Program-made: the position numbers and the translations under genes
The notes under the pieces: model-generated
The model's input: only the letters and a program-made list of their open reading frames with translations
Databases searched by the model: none
What the model was told of the DNA's origin: nothing
Shown: piece after piece, positions 31,765 through 40,576 of the stretch
Position numbering within the stretch: the stretch's first letter is position 1
How the letters are laid out: each line of letters starts with the position of its first letter
NCBI GenBank assembly: GCA_017503015.1
Contig: JAFVTX010000016.1
Location: forward strand, 1 to 56,325
Direction: 5' to 3'
DNA from: Fibrobacter sp.
GTDB taxonomy: Bacteria > Fibrobacterota > Fibrobacteria > Fibrobacterales > Fibrobacteraceae
DNA: 56,325 bases

Positions 31765-33156
31765 TTATTTCTCCACCACGTTCCCGAGGATGTGGTGGAT
31801 TTTTTTGATACCGTCGAAGGCCGACGGATTGCTGATGTAGTAGAAGATTTGTTCTACCAGCGCATCGGTGTTGAAGTCGTAAGACGGAATGCGCAGCAAA
31901 TAGCTTTCCATGGAGTTGTCGAAGGCGATGTAGGTGGGCCCGATGTTTGGCTGCGGGATTTCCATGTTGTTTTCTTCGGCCATTTCCATGAAGATTCCCG
32001 CGACTTCGTCGTTTACGCAAATCCAGGGCATGTTGTTGCTATTTGCCCTCTGGAATTCGAGGGCGCGCTCGGCGAGCGTCTTGAGCTTGTCCTTTTCCAA
32101 GCTGCGCGCCATGATTTCTACGGAGAGTTTCTCGACTTTCTTACGAGCAATTTGTTTGTAATCCCAGGGACTTGCAAATTCGGCATCTACGTAGGGGTGT
32201 ACCACGAGCCCCGATTCTTCGAGGCCGGTCAAGCGGTCCTTGGACCAGGAGCTATTGTGGTACGGCGAAAAATAGCCCACTTCGGTCACGCCGAGGCCCA
32301 GCAGATAGCGGCCAATTTCTTTGCCAGGAGTTTTGCCGAAGGTGGAGTTGAAGAATATCCAGTTGTCCTTGCGCAAAAAGCTCTTGGGCACAGCGTCAAT
32401 GGGATGTTCCCACCATACGGCCACGGGGAACTTGGCGTCGGCAAAAAATGTCAGGAGCGGCCTGTAGTTCTGCACCAAGAGCGTCGAAAGCACGGCCCCG
32501 ACGGCGTTGGGGTGTTCTTTAAGTTTGCAGGGCTTGCCGCTACGGTCAATGAGCTTGCCCGTGGCGTCATTGATGCCGAACAGGGTGAGCTTGTAATGGT
32601 TCTTACCGGCGGTCTTGTAAATAAGGCGCAAAAAATCCAGTTCCCGTTCACTTTCGGCGCTGAATCCTCCCCAACTGTTGCAGCGCGTAACGAAGATGAG
32701 TTCGCTGAGGGGAGCCTCGTCTCTTTGCTGTTGTTTGCGGTAAAAGACGTACTGGCGGCCTTCTTTTTTCAGGATTCCGCGAGCAACTTTTTCTTCTAGG
32801 AACTTGCGGAGCGTGCCCTGCGACACGTTGTAGCGGGCAGAAAGTTCTTTTGAAAGCGGTAGCGGCTGCGAAGGTTTCAGGTAGCCTTGCGCAAAGTCGC
32901 GCTCGAATGCCTTGGCGAGTTTTTCGGTGACCGTTTCGTGCACGAAGGGAACTGAGTTCTTAAGCGGGGTGTTTCCCCAGAAACAGCCTTTTCCCTGAAT
33001 CTTGCATATTTTTCCTGCGGATTCTAGCTCGGCAAGGGCCGCCTGCACCGTGCCCGATGATGCGCCGAAGCTCTTGATCATAGAACGCACTGACGGGAGC
33101 CTGTCGCCCTCGGCGAGGTTCATGTCAAGCAAAGCCTTGATAATCCGCTGTTTCAT
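31765..33156 (-). CDS. GntR-family regulator with two tandem winged-helix domains and a LacI-type sensor domain
   Basis: A 463-residue regulator. Residues 1-62: GntR winged helix (LPSVRSMIKSFGASSGTVQAAL). Residues about 72-145: a second winged helix of the same family (LPLSKELSARYNVSQGTLRKFL). From about 155: a periplasmic-binding-protein/LacI-type ligand domain (ELIFVTR start; FFNSTFGKTPGKEIGRYL, GVTEVGYFSP, MPWICVNDEVA). The likely ligand is a sugar. It follows the lichenase gene on the same strand after a terminator whose T tract doubles as its -10 element. Two DNA-binding domains in one chain are unusual for this family. Confidence 0.85.
   Translation of the reverse strand: MKQRIIKALLDMNLAEGDRLPSVRSMIKSFGASSGTVQAALAELESAGKICKIQGKGCFWGNTPLKNSVPFVHETVTEKLAKAFERDFAQGYLKPSQPLPLSKELSARYNVSQGTLRKFLEEKVARGILKKEGRQYVFYRKQQQRDEAPLSELIFVTRCNSWGGFSAESERELDFLRLIYKTAGKNHYKLTLFGINDATGKLIDRSGKPCKLKEHPNAVGAVLSTLLVQNYRPLLTFFADAKFPVAVWWEHPIDAVPKSFLRKDNWIFFNSTFGKTPGKEIGRYLLGLGVTEVGYFSPYHNSSWSKDRLTGLEESGLVVHPYVDAEFASPWDYKQIARKKVEKLSVEIMARSLEKDKLKTLAERALEFQRANSNNMPWICVNDEVAGIFMEMAEENNMEIPQPNIGPTYIAFDNSMESYLLRIPSYDFNTDALVEQIFYYISNPSAFDGIKKIHHILGNVVEK
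31773..31806 (+). terminator. plus-strand terminator inside the end of the convergent GntR gene
   Basis: CCACCAC, 12-nt loop, GTGGTGG, then ATTTTTTT. It is oriented to stop transcription from the purO-like gene and lies within the last codons of the minus-strand regulator. Confidence 0.75.
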
Positions 33157-33163
33157 TCCTTTT

Positions 33164-33203
33164 AATATAAAAAATGCCCGGGCAAGGGGGAACTTGCACG
33201 GGC
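33164..33203 (-). terminator. terminator after lichenase, merged with the -10 of the GntR gene
   Basis: On the minus strand: GCCCGTGCAAG (33203-33193), loop, CTTGCCCGGGC (33186-33176), then TTTTTT continuing as TATATT (33169-33164). The GntR ATG is at 33156 with AAAAGGA in between. Confidence 0.8.
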
Positions 33204-33225
33204 GTGTGGGTGTATGGAGTATCGT

Positions 33226-34239
33226 TTAGTAGTTGAAATCGACCTGATAGTGAGCCCTATTAGTCTCGCTGACTCGGGCACCCTTGGCGTTGACAGTGCC
33301 GCGAACTTCCCGGTTCTGCACTTTGATGCGGTTCTGCAAAATGCCGGTTTCCTGTTCACTACTGGAGCTTGGCGGAGTAAACTGTTCGCTGCTAGAAGAC
33401 TGCGGCAAGGAGTTGTTAAGCATGGCGTCACCTTCAGGATCCTGAGGGACCTGGCCATTGAAACTTTCTTGACCTTTTTTGGTTAAGGCAATGATGACCA
33501 TGCCGTCTTTTGCATAGATGTTGCTCGGGCTAATGTCGACACGATTGCCGTCAAAAGTCCAATCTCCCTTACTCCAACGGCTTGTGTCGAATGTCTTGAA
33601 ATCGTCAGTCCATTGAAGCTTGAAGTCACTCCCGTCGTCGCCCTGTCCTGGCGTGTATTCGTAAACCTTGACCCAGTTGATGAATTGGTAAACGGGGAGA
33701 ATGTTGTCGTTCCATGCGCCTACCCAGCCTGCATCTTCATGAGACCAGAGGTTGAAACGGAGACCCTGAGGTTTCTTGCCCAGGTCTTGAACCTGGTTGT
33801 TGTCCCCCTGGCCTTTGATTGTCTTGCGGACAACTTGACCATCAAGAGTCCATGCAACATAATCGGGAGTCCATTCTATTCCGTATGTATGGAAAGACTC
33901 GTTTGAAGCCGGGTTTATACTGTGGTGTTTTTCACTTTTAATTTTGGTATTCTCGCCGGGGCCGTAGCCGGTAATGATATTAGACTGAAAACTATTCGGA
34001 TTTTTGCCCAAAATTTCAATGTCAATTTCAACCCATGGTTCCGGAGCTCCCAGGTAGGAATCATTATGGTAAAGGAACATGGAACTTACCGTACCAGAGC
34101 CAGCGGCCATCTGCATACGGGCTTCAAACTTACCATACATCCAAGTTTCTTTGCTATAGAGTTCTGCACCAGAATAGTCCTTAGCCATAAGTGCCCCAGC
34201 TGCAAGAGCTATGGTTGCAATGAAAAACCTCGCTTTCAT
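33226..34239 (-). CDS. 1,3-1,4-beta-glucanase (lichenase), GH16, circularly permuted Fibrobacter type
   Basis: A 337-residue secreted enzyme that cleaves mixed-linkage beta-glucan. The ATG at 34239 has AGGGAGA upstream; an earlier in-frame codon is rejected. Signal peptide to about residue 19. Catalytic motif WVEIDIEILG with Glu71, Asp73 and Glu75 lies near the N-terminus, and the strands that come first in other bacterial lichenases (WSKGDWTFDGNRV, GQESFNGQVP) come last: this is the known natural circular permutation of the F. succinogenes enzyme. Two SSSS linkers and a Fibrobacter C-terminal domain (VNAKGARVSETN) follow. From memory it clearly differs in sequence from the S85 enzyme. Confidence 0.95.
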   Translation of the reverse strand: MKARFFIATIALAAGALMAKDYSGAELYSKETWMYGKFEARMQMAAGSGTVSSMFLYHNDSYLGAPEPWVEIDIEILGKNPNSFQSNIITGYGPGENTKIKSEKHHSINPASNESFHTYGIEWTPDYVAWTLDGQVVRKTIKGQGDNNQVQDLGKKPQGLRFNLWSHEDAGWVGAWNDNILPVYQFINWVKVYEYTPGQGDDGSDFKLQWTDDFKTFDTSRWSKGDWTFDGNRVDISPSNIYAKDGMVIIALTKKGQESFNGQVPQDPEGDAMLNNSLPQSSSSEQFTPPSSSSEQETGILQNRIKVQNREVRGTVNAKGARVSETNRAHYQVDFNY

Positions 34240-34280
34240 GATTGTCTCCCTCGAATCATATAGAAAATACATTTTTTAAC

Positions 34281-34297
34281 GAGAAATTGAATTTCTC
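34281..34297. promoter_or_regulatory. palindromic operator candidate in the lichenase promoter
   Basis: GAGAAAT, TGA, ATTTCTC: perfect 7-bp arms, 42-58 nt upstream of the lichenase ATG. TATATG at about 34263-34258 on the minus strand could be the -10, placing the palindrome at the -35 region. The neighbouring GntR/LacI-type regulator is the obvious candidate to bind it. Confidence 0.5.
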
Positions 34298-34356
34298 TAA
34301 ATATTAAAATACCTTAACTGTATCAATTGTATTAAATCACAAATTCTAAACTAGAT

Positions 34357-35352
34357 TTATTTTTCCAGTTTTTTCAAAACGTCCTGCAGTTCCTTGGGCA
34401 GGGGGCATTCCTGGACCGTATTCTTGCCTTGCCAAGGGTATTCCAGGCGGCTGCTATGCAAAAACAGCCGGTTCAGTCCGTATTGTTTCTTGAATTCCCG
34501 GTTCAGGGCGAAATCCCCGTAACGGGTATCTCCCAAGAGTGGGTGCCCGATGCTTGCGAAATGCGCCCTGATTTGATGCATACGGCCCGTTTCCAAGTTG
34601 ATTTTTACCAGGTCGTAGCCGGAGTAGTGTTTTTTGACGCTGTAGTGGGTAATAGATTTTTTCCCTTTTTCGTCTATCTGCATCTTGGAGCCCTTGGCAT
34701 TGTCCGTGCGGGCGAGGGAGGCTTCGATGGTTCCTTTTTCTTTTTCGAGGTTTCCTTTGACTAGGGCCAGGTAGTATTTCTTGACTTCGTGTTCACGAAT
34801 CAGGCGGGTTAGGTCCCGCAGGGTGTCACCGTGGAGGGCCACCAGTAAAAGTCCTGAGGTCTCCTGGTCCAGACGGTGGGCGAGGGTAGGCTTGAAGTCG
34901 AGATGTTCCCGCTTGCCCCATTCCCAGAGGTGCTCCACCAGGCTTTCGCCGGGGCGGGTCCCGCTTCCCGGCTGGCTAGGCATGCCCGAAGGCTTGTTGA
35001 CCACCAGGTAGTCTTCGGTTTCCAAGATGATGTCCAGTTCCTGAGTACCCCAGCCTTTTTTTCGGTCGGCGGCTGTGCTGGCCTTAGTCCAACCCTTGTT
35101 TTCGGCGTTTTTCAAATCCGTTTTCTGAGCTCCGGATTCCGAATTTACAACGCTTTTCAAATTCTCGTAAATGCAGACGGTGTCCCCTTCCTGGAGCATC
35201 TGGTTAGCCTTGCCGATAACCCCGTTTACCCTGACCTTCTTTTTACGCAGGATAGCAAAGAAAACGGACAATGATTCGTCGGGAAAAGCCTTCCGTAGAA
35301 AACGGTCCAGACGCATGTTGGCAAAGTTACGGTCGATAGTGCGGGTAATCAT
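34357..35352 (-). CDS. RluA-family pseudouridine synthase
   Basis: A 331-residue enzyme with an N-terminal S4 RNA-binding domain (MRLDRFLRKAF, KKKVRVNGVIG, about residues 12-65) and the RluA catalytic domain with HRLDQETSGLLL (catalytic Asp) and METGRMHQIRAH-like ETGRMHQIRAHFASIGHPLLGDTRYG. It isomerises specific uridines in rRNA, probably 23S (RluC/RluD type); which sites cannot be told. A 40-residue insert between S4 and catalytic domain is Lys/Ala/Asp-rich. Starts 8 nt after the FAD oxidoreductase gene. Confidence 0.9.
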   Translation of the reverse strand: MITRTIDRNFANMRLDRFLRKAFPDESLSVFFAILRKKKVRVNGVIGKANQMLQEGDTVCIYENLKSVVNSESGAQKTDLKNAENKGWTKASTAADRKKGWGTQELDIILETEDYLVVNKPSGMPSQPGSGTRPGESLVEHLWEWGKREHLDFKPTLAHRLDQETSGLLLVALHGDTLRDLTRLIREHEVKKYYLALVKGNLEKEKGTIEASLARTDNAKGSKMQIDEKGKKSITHYSVKKHYSGYDLVKINLETGRMHQIRAHFASIGHPLLGDTRYGDFALNREFKKQYGLNRLFLHSSRLEYPWQGKNTVQECPLPKELQDVLKKLEK

Positions 35353-35360
35353 TGGACTCC

Positions 35361-36953
35361 TTACCTCTTTTTCGCGTAGTAGGCCAGTCTCACTCCGTCG
35401 GCGGCGCTTGTGACAATCCCGCCTGCATATCCGGCCCCTTCGCCCAGCACGAACAAACCCTTGGTATTCACGCTTTCTAGGGTGGCGCTGTCTCGGGTGA
35501 TTCGCAGGGGAGAACTGGTCCTGGTTTCGGGAGCCACAATGAGGCCTTCGGCGATGAATCCGGGAATTTTCCGGTCAAAGTTCAAAAAACCTTCGTAAAG
35601 GCTCTGGCAAATCCGCTTGTCCAGCCAGTCCCAGGTGTTGACGGGTACAATCCCGCAGGGATAGGTGGATTTCGGCAGTTTCTTGTCCAGCCGGTGTTCC
35701 ATGAAGGCCTTGATGGTCTGTGCCGGAGCACTGTAGTTCTTTCCGCCTACATTGAAGGCATCCTCTTCCGTTTTCCGCTGGAATTCCAGTCCATCGAAGA
35801 GCTTTTCGCTGGCTTCTACGGGAACCACAATAGCCCCGTTGGCAAGAGGTCCGTTTCGACGGCTATAGCTCATGCCGTTGGTGGCAAGTGTCCCTGGTTC
35901 AGAAGCGCAGGGCACCAGCACGCCGCCGGGGCACATGCAAAAACTGTAGGCGCTGCATGTTTTGTCCAGTGTCGGTGTGGCGAGAAAATATTCCGCAGCT
36001 CCGGTGAGGCGTGTATCGACACCTCGACCCAGCTGCCGCAGGTTTATCAACTCCTGGGAATGTTCCACACGTACGCCCATGGCGAATGCCTTGCTTTCAA
36101 GGGCTACGCCGCGGGCTTGCAGCATCTGGTAAATATCCCGACAGGAATGCCCCGTGGCAAGGACCAGCGCTTCGCAGCGCTTCCACGCACCCTGCGGAGT
36201 GGTTTCGTCTTCTATCTTGATGGCAGAAATATGGCCGTTCTGGATTTCTACATCTGTCAGGGCCGAATAGAAATGGATGTGCCCACTCAGGCGGATAATT
36301 TCTGCGCGGATTTTTCGGAGCATCAGCACAAGTCTGTCTGTTCCGATGTGGGGCTTCGCGAAGGTGATAATATCCTGGTCTACCCCGAAATCCACCATGT
36401 CGTGCAGGACCTGTTCCGAGAAGGCGTTTCTGCTCCTGGTGTTGAGCTTGCCGTCACTGAAGGCTCCTGCACCGCCCTCGCCAAAGAGGACATTGCTGCG
36501 TGCGTTGAATTTTCGGTCCACAAAGAACCGGCGTATGTCGCGGAAACGTTCCTCTACGGGTTTTCCTTGCTCGTAAAGATCTACGGAATAGCCCTTGCGT
36601 AAAAGGTGCAGGGCCGCCCAGAGTCCCGAAGGTCCTGCACCGATAATGTCCACATGTCCGGGCATTTGCACGGTGCCTGCCAGGGCTGCTTCTTTCGGGT
36701 CTTGCTTTGCAGGAACCGCTTCTACAAGCCCCTTGGCGTTGTTGCCGAAGGTTCTCAGTTTTTGCTGAACGTCAAAACGGACATTATAGGACCAGCGGGG
36801 GGAACCCTTCCGGCGTGAGTCCAGCGAAAAACGTTCCACCTCCAGATTGAAAATCTGTTCCTGCTGGAGTTTCAGCTCTTTGGCAAGAGCCTCCCGAAAC
36901 TTGCCCTTTTTCTCTAGGGAAACGGGAAGCTCGTGAAAACAGTAAGAAAACAT
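35361..36953 (-). CDS. FAD-dependent oxidoreductase of the COG2509 type
   Basis: A 530-residue flavoprotein. After an N-terminal domain of about 95 residues comes the dinucleotide-binding DIIGAGPSGLWAA, then LFGEGGAGAFSDGKLNTR, typical of the uncharacterised COG2509 dehydrogenases, and the C-terminal FAD contact GLFVLGEGAGYAGGIVTSAADG. The cluster CPGG with neighbouring Cys is also conserved in this group. Substrate unknown. It lies 23 nt downstream of the large outer-membrane protein gene and 8 nt upstream of the pseudouridine synthase gene, so a common transcript is likely. Confidence 0.87.
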   Translation of the reverse strand: MFSYCFHELPVSLEKKGKFREALAKELKLQQEQIFNLEVERFSLDSRRKGSPRWSYNVRFDVQQKLRTFGNNAKGLVEAVPAKQDPKEAALAGTVQMPGHVDIIGAGPSGLWAALHLLRKGYSVDLYEQGKPVEERFRDIRRFFVDRKFNARSNVLFGEGGAGAFSDGKLNTRSRNAFSEQVLHDMVDFGVDQDIITFAKPHIGTDRLVLMLRKIRAEIIRLSGHIHFYSALTDVEIQNGHISAIKIEDETTPQGAWKRCEALVLATGHSCRDIYQMLQARGVALESKAFAMGVRVEHSQELINLRQLGRGVDTRLTGAAEYFLATPTLDKTCSAYSFCMCPGGVLVPCASEPGTLATNGMSYSRRNGPLANGAIVVPVEASEKLFDGLEFQRKTEEDAFNVGGKNYSAPAQTIKAFMEHRLDKKLPKSTYPCGIVPVNTWDWLDKRICQSLYEGFLNFDRKIPGFIAEGLIVAPETRTSSPLRITRDSATLESVNTKGLFVLGEGAGYAGGIVTSAADGVRLAYYAKKR

Positions 36954-36976
36954 GGCCCCTACGCCGACGGAAAACC

Positions 36977-39900
36977 TTAGAACACGTAGTTCAGATTGAT
37001 ACCGCCGTAGATATCCTTGTATTCGTTAGACAGGTAGTCCGGACGGTAATAGATGGCAGAACCTACGTACCAGTCACTATAGAAGTGCTTGTTGTGGTTG
37101 AACCGCAGGTTGAGTTTTCCCAGCACGTCCATTTCTTCTTCGTCGAAATCTTTGTCAGATTCGGTCCATTCTGTAAGCATGTAGCGGAACTGTCCGTTCA
37201 AGGAGACGATCATGAAACGGTTCATGAAGGGAATTTCGTATTCGTCTTCTACGGTAATTTCATCTTCGGTCATTTCATTGCGGACGTATGACTTGAGGCG
37301 GTAAGTTATCTGGAAATGGTTCTGCATACTCTTGAGGGTAGTGGTGATGCTCAAGGGGTAGCTCTGCTCAAAGTAATCGCCACCGCCGTAGTAATAACCA
37401 AGCTTTGCCCATGTCGTATCTTCAAGGTCCATGTCCAGCTCGTCAATCAAGCTGTCCTTGTGGAACAGGGATGCATCTGTACGAAGAGTCCATCGGCCAT
37501 TGAACTTGAACACGGACTGTGCCGCCTTGAAGGAGATGCCGGCATTGATGGTTTGCTTGTAAAGCCTCTCTTCGAACTTGGACGCGAGATAAGGCGCATC
37601 GACCGTAGACATGTAATCAGCCCAACGTGCAGAATCCACCATGACGGTATCCCCGTTCACGATGGCCATCTTGGGGCCCTTGCCTTCGGTGAAATATTCA
37701 TCCCTGTAGATTCCGTCTTCTAGCATATAGCTTCCGCGCAAGCGAATCGGACGGTACTGGTCCCTGAATTCCATATTGTAGTTGGCGGTAATCTGCACCC
37801 TGGGATTGATGGTAAAGGTGTTGCTGAGTCCGAAATTGTGGATGTACTTTGTGCGGTCGTTGTCCATCTCGTGCTGTTCGAACCAGTCGCTTTCCTCGTC
37901 AGAGACAAGCCCGAAATGGGTTCCTTCGGCCAGGCCCGCCAGGTTTTTCTTTCTGCCGTGGGCCGCGTTTTCTACGTTAATCTGGTAGTCCAGTCCAAGG
38001 GTCCAGAACTTTTTGATGTCTTGTTCCAGGCTGGCTCCGAATTCGCGGGTGTTGGAAAGCTGGTCAGGGGAGCCTGCGCTATAGAAGTCCTCGCCGATGT
38101 ATTTCACATGGCCAGCGATTCTTGTTCTGTTGATGTTCCAGTTCAAGGAAGCGCCCAAGGCAAAATTCTGACTTCCCCAGTGTTGCCCTAGCACGCGGTC
38201 GTCATCGCGGTCGCTTTCTTCTTCTTTTTGTGCCTGCTTAGCCTTGTCGATTAGGTAATGGAGGGTAGAAATCATTTCGGATTTGCTCATGGTGGTATTG
38301 TCCCCGAAGATTTCTTCCAGTTCTTCGTTAGAAAGCCTGTCAATCTGGCTTTCGTTCTGCATCAGCTTACGAAGCTGCGTGTAGCTTGCGGTATTCAATC
38401 CGGCGCTGGAGAACAACCGGTTGATGGCACGCTGCCTTGCGGCATCGGTGGTGTCTGCACGACCGACGGCGATTTGTCCGTTCAGCTCGATATCACCCGG
38501 GAAGAACAGCCAGTTGCCTTCGGCATACATGGTGAATGCTTCCAGAAGAGGATCGGTGGTAAGGGTACTAGCCTTGGCTCCGTCGCGGAGAAGCGGGTCT
38601 TCAAGTTCGTCGTTTGCGTAAATAGCGCCCACCTTGGCGTCGAACCTGCGGACCGGAGCCCATTTCAGGAATCCGCCGTAGGCAAGGCGCTGGGCCTGAG
38701 CTTCACCATCATCGATGTAATCGTTATAGAGATAGGGGTGACGGTTGTGGGGAACCAGGGAACGCTTGGCCTCGCCAAAGAAACCTTCCAACTGGACCAG
38801 GGGCTGATCCGCATTGTTCTTGAGCAAGGACAGGGTATACTCGGCACCGAACAGGGGCATGCCCGACATGTAGATATCTCCGCCCATCATCTGGAAATCA
38901 CCCAGGTTGACACTGTTGTAGCTATCATTGTAGCGCAGTGTCACGGGGTTCGGGTAGAATCGGTTCCAGGAATCCGATGTGGCATCCATGGTAAATTCGA
39001 TGGTCTTGCCTTCGGGTGACATCATCAGCACGTAAGCCGAGGCATTTGCGCCAAAACCCGGCACCTGGAAATAATTCTTGTAGCGGTCGCCCTTGAGAAT
39101 GGTATCCGTTCCAAAGATTTCAGGAGTATTACCGTGGTGAGTGCGGGTACGCACATAGTGGTAGTTTCCGCCCAGCATCACGTTTCCAAGGACAGTCCAG
39201 CTCTTTTGCGTAGAATCCGCAGGGGCTTCAGATTCAAATACCACGTTGGCTTCGTCGGCAGGATTCAGGTTCTTCCGATCCACACCGGGAACTTCCGGTT
39301 CGGGGGGAAGCGTTGCTATGGCTTCTGCAGCCTTGTTGCTGAAATTGGTCTTGTTGTTCTTGGCGGTCTCCATGAGTTCGGGAGCAAGAATTTCCGAAGA
39401 GGAAATACCCACCGTGTTTTGTTCAATGGCGGTATTGTTCAAGTCAATGACGGTGTTCCCCATATTCACCACAGCCGTACCGTTGTCCTTGAAATTTGAA
39501 GAGGACACGGTACTCTTCGAAAGCTTGGAATTCAACAGGGCGACATTGTTGTTTTCAAAAGTAGACCGTTCGATATCGCCCTGGGCGTAGTGGGAGAGGT
39601 TCAGGGCAACCTGGTTGTTCTTGAACTGGCAGTCGTTTGCATTGACGGTGGCGTTACGAGCATAAATGCCATATCCGGCGGCACCTTCCACAAGGGAATT
39701 CTGGATTTTCAGATTGCCGTTTTCCACTACGATTCCGTTGGTGGCGTTCAAGATCTGGGCGTTGCGGATTTCGGAGTTGTTTTCTCCGGTAATCACGATT
39801 CCGGCCCAATCACCAGCAGCGGGAGTACTCATGGCGGAGCGGAACACCACAGGAGATGTTGCAGTTCCGGCCACCACCAGCTGGCCCTGGTTTACCGTGA

Positions 39901-40576
39901 GGGAGCTACCCTTGGTGAACAAGATTGTGGTTCCCGGTTCAATGACCAATACCGTATTGGCGGCAACAGATACTGTTCCGTTTACGAGATAGGGAGACTT
40001 GTCCGCTTTTAAGAAACCGCGGAGTTCACCCTGGAGTTCTGTGCCGGTCAGCTGAACGTTTTGCGGTTCTGGTGCGGGAGCGGCCTCTACGACCGGAGCG
40101 GGAGTGGCCACGGGGGCAGCTTCAACCGGAGCTGGAGCGACAGCCTGTTCAGCTGGGGTTTCGGCAACAGGTGCAGCGTTGGGTGCAGGTTCTGCTGCAG
40201 GCACGGGTTCAGCAACGGTCTGTTCGGCAGGAGCCGTTTCTGCGGCTGCAGGTTCGGCTGTTTCAGGAGCAGGGGCTTGTGCAGAAGCATCAGCCGGAGC
40301 AGCCTGTTCGGCAGGTTGTGCTACCGGCGTTGGCGCAGGGCTTGCAGCTTCTTGGACCGGGGCAGCTGCTTCGGCAGCAGGTGCCGGAGTTGTTGCTACG
40401 GGTGCCGGTGTCGCAGCGGCAGGAGCAGCAACTGGAGCAGGCGCTGGGGCTTGTTCAGGAGCTGCCGTTGGAGCGGGCGCTGGAGCTGCCTGTGTGGCAG
40501 GGGCGGCCTCTTGGGCAAATGCAAAGAATGTTCCCAGAAGGACTGTAGCGACGGTACCCTTAAAAAACTGTTTCAT
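36977..40576 (-). CDS. giant outer-membrane protein: Ala/Pro-rich stalk, beta-helix, beta-barrel
   Basis: An 1199-residue protein. Signal peptide to about residue 22. Residues about 23-170: Ala/Pro/Glu repeat (APAPTAAPE style), a likely periplasm- or wall-spanning stalk. About 175-400: right-handed parallel beta-helix with repeating NATNGIVVENGNLKIQNS-like rungs. About 450-1199: long strand-rich region with aromatic girdles, interrupted near residue 760-800 by a charged helical segment, and ending in a C-terminal Phe (INLNYVF), the mark of Bam-inserted barrels. The start directly abuts the stop of the FecR-domain gene. I know no named family with this order. Possibly a surface attachment or export protein. 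Confidence 0.8.
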   Translation of the reverse strand: MKQFFKGTVATVLLGTFFAFAQEAAPATQAAPAPAPTAAPEQAPAPAPVAAPAAATPAPVATTPAPAAEAAAPVQEAASPAPTPVAQPAEQAAPADASAQAPAPETAEPAAAETAPAEQTVAEPVPAAEPAPNAAPVAETPAEQAVAPAPVEAAPVATPAPVVEAAPAPEPQNVQLTGTELQGELRGFLKADKSPYLVNGTVSVAANTVLVIEPGTTILFTKGSSLTVNQGQLVVAGTATSPVVFRSAMSTPAAGDWAGIVITGENNSEIRNAQILNATNGIVVENGNLKIQNSLVEGAAGYGIYARNATVNANDCQFKNNQVALNLSHYAQGDIERSTFENNNVALLNSKLSKSTVSSSNFKDNGTAVVNMGNTVIDLNNTAIEQNTVGISSSEILAPELMETAKNNKTNFSNKAAEAIATLPPEPEVPGVDRKNLNPADEANVVFESEAPADSTQKSWTVLGNVMLGGNYHYVRTRTHHGNTPEIFGTDTILKGDRYKNYFQVPGFGANASAYVLMMSPEGKTIEFTMDATSDSWNRFYPNPVTLRYNDSYNSVNLGDFQMMGGDIYMSGMPLFGAEYTLSLLKNNADQPLVQLEGFFGEAKRSLVPHNRHPYLYNDYIDDGEAQAQRLAYGGFLKWAPVRRFDAKVGAIYANDELEDPLLRDGAKASTLTTDPLLEAFTMYAEGNWLFFPGDIELNGQIAVGRADTTDAARQRAINRLFSSAGLNTASYTQLRKLMQNESQIDRLSNEELEEIFGDNTTMSKSEMISTLHYLIDKAKQAQKEEESDRDDDRVLGQHWGSQNFALGASLNWNINRTRIAGHVKYIGEDFYSAGSPDQLSNTREFGASLEQDIKKFWTLGLDYQINVENAAHGRKKNLAGLAEGTHFGLVSDEESDWFEQHEMDNDRTKYIHNFGLSNTFTINPRVQITANYNMEFRDQYRPIRLRGSYMLEDGIYRDEYFTEGKGPKMAIVNGDTVMVDSARWADYMSTVDAPYLASKFEERLYKQTINAGISFKAAQSVFKFNGRWTLRTDASLFHKDSLIDELDMDLEDTTWAKLGYYYGGGDYFEQSYPLSITTTLKSMQNHFQITYRLKSYVRNEMTEDEITVEDEYEIPFMNRFMIVSLNGQFRYMLTEWTESDKDFDEEEMDVLGKLNLRFNHNKHFYSDWYVGSAIYYRPDYLSNEYKDIYGGINLNYVF

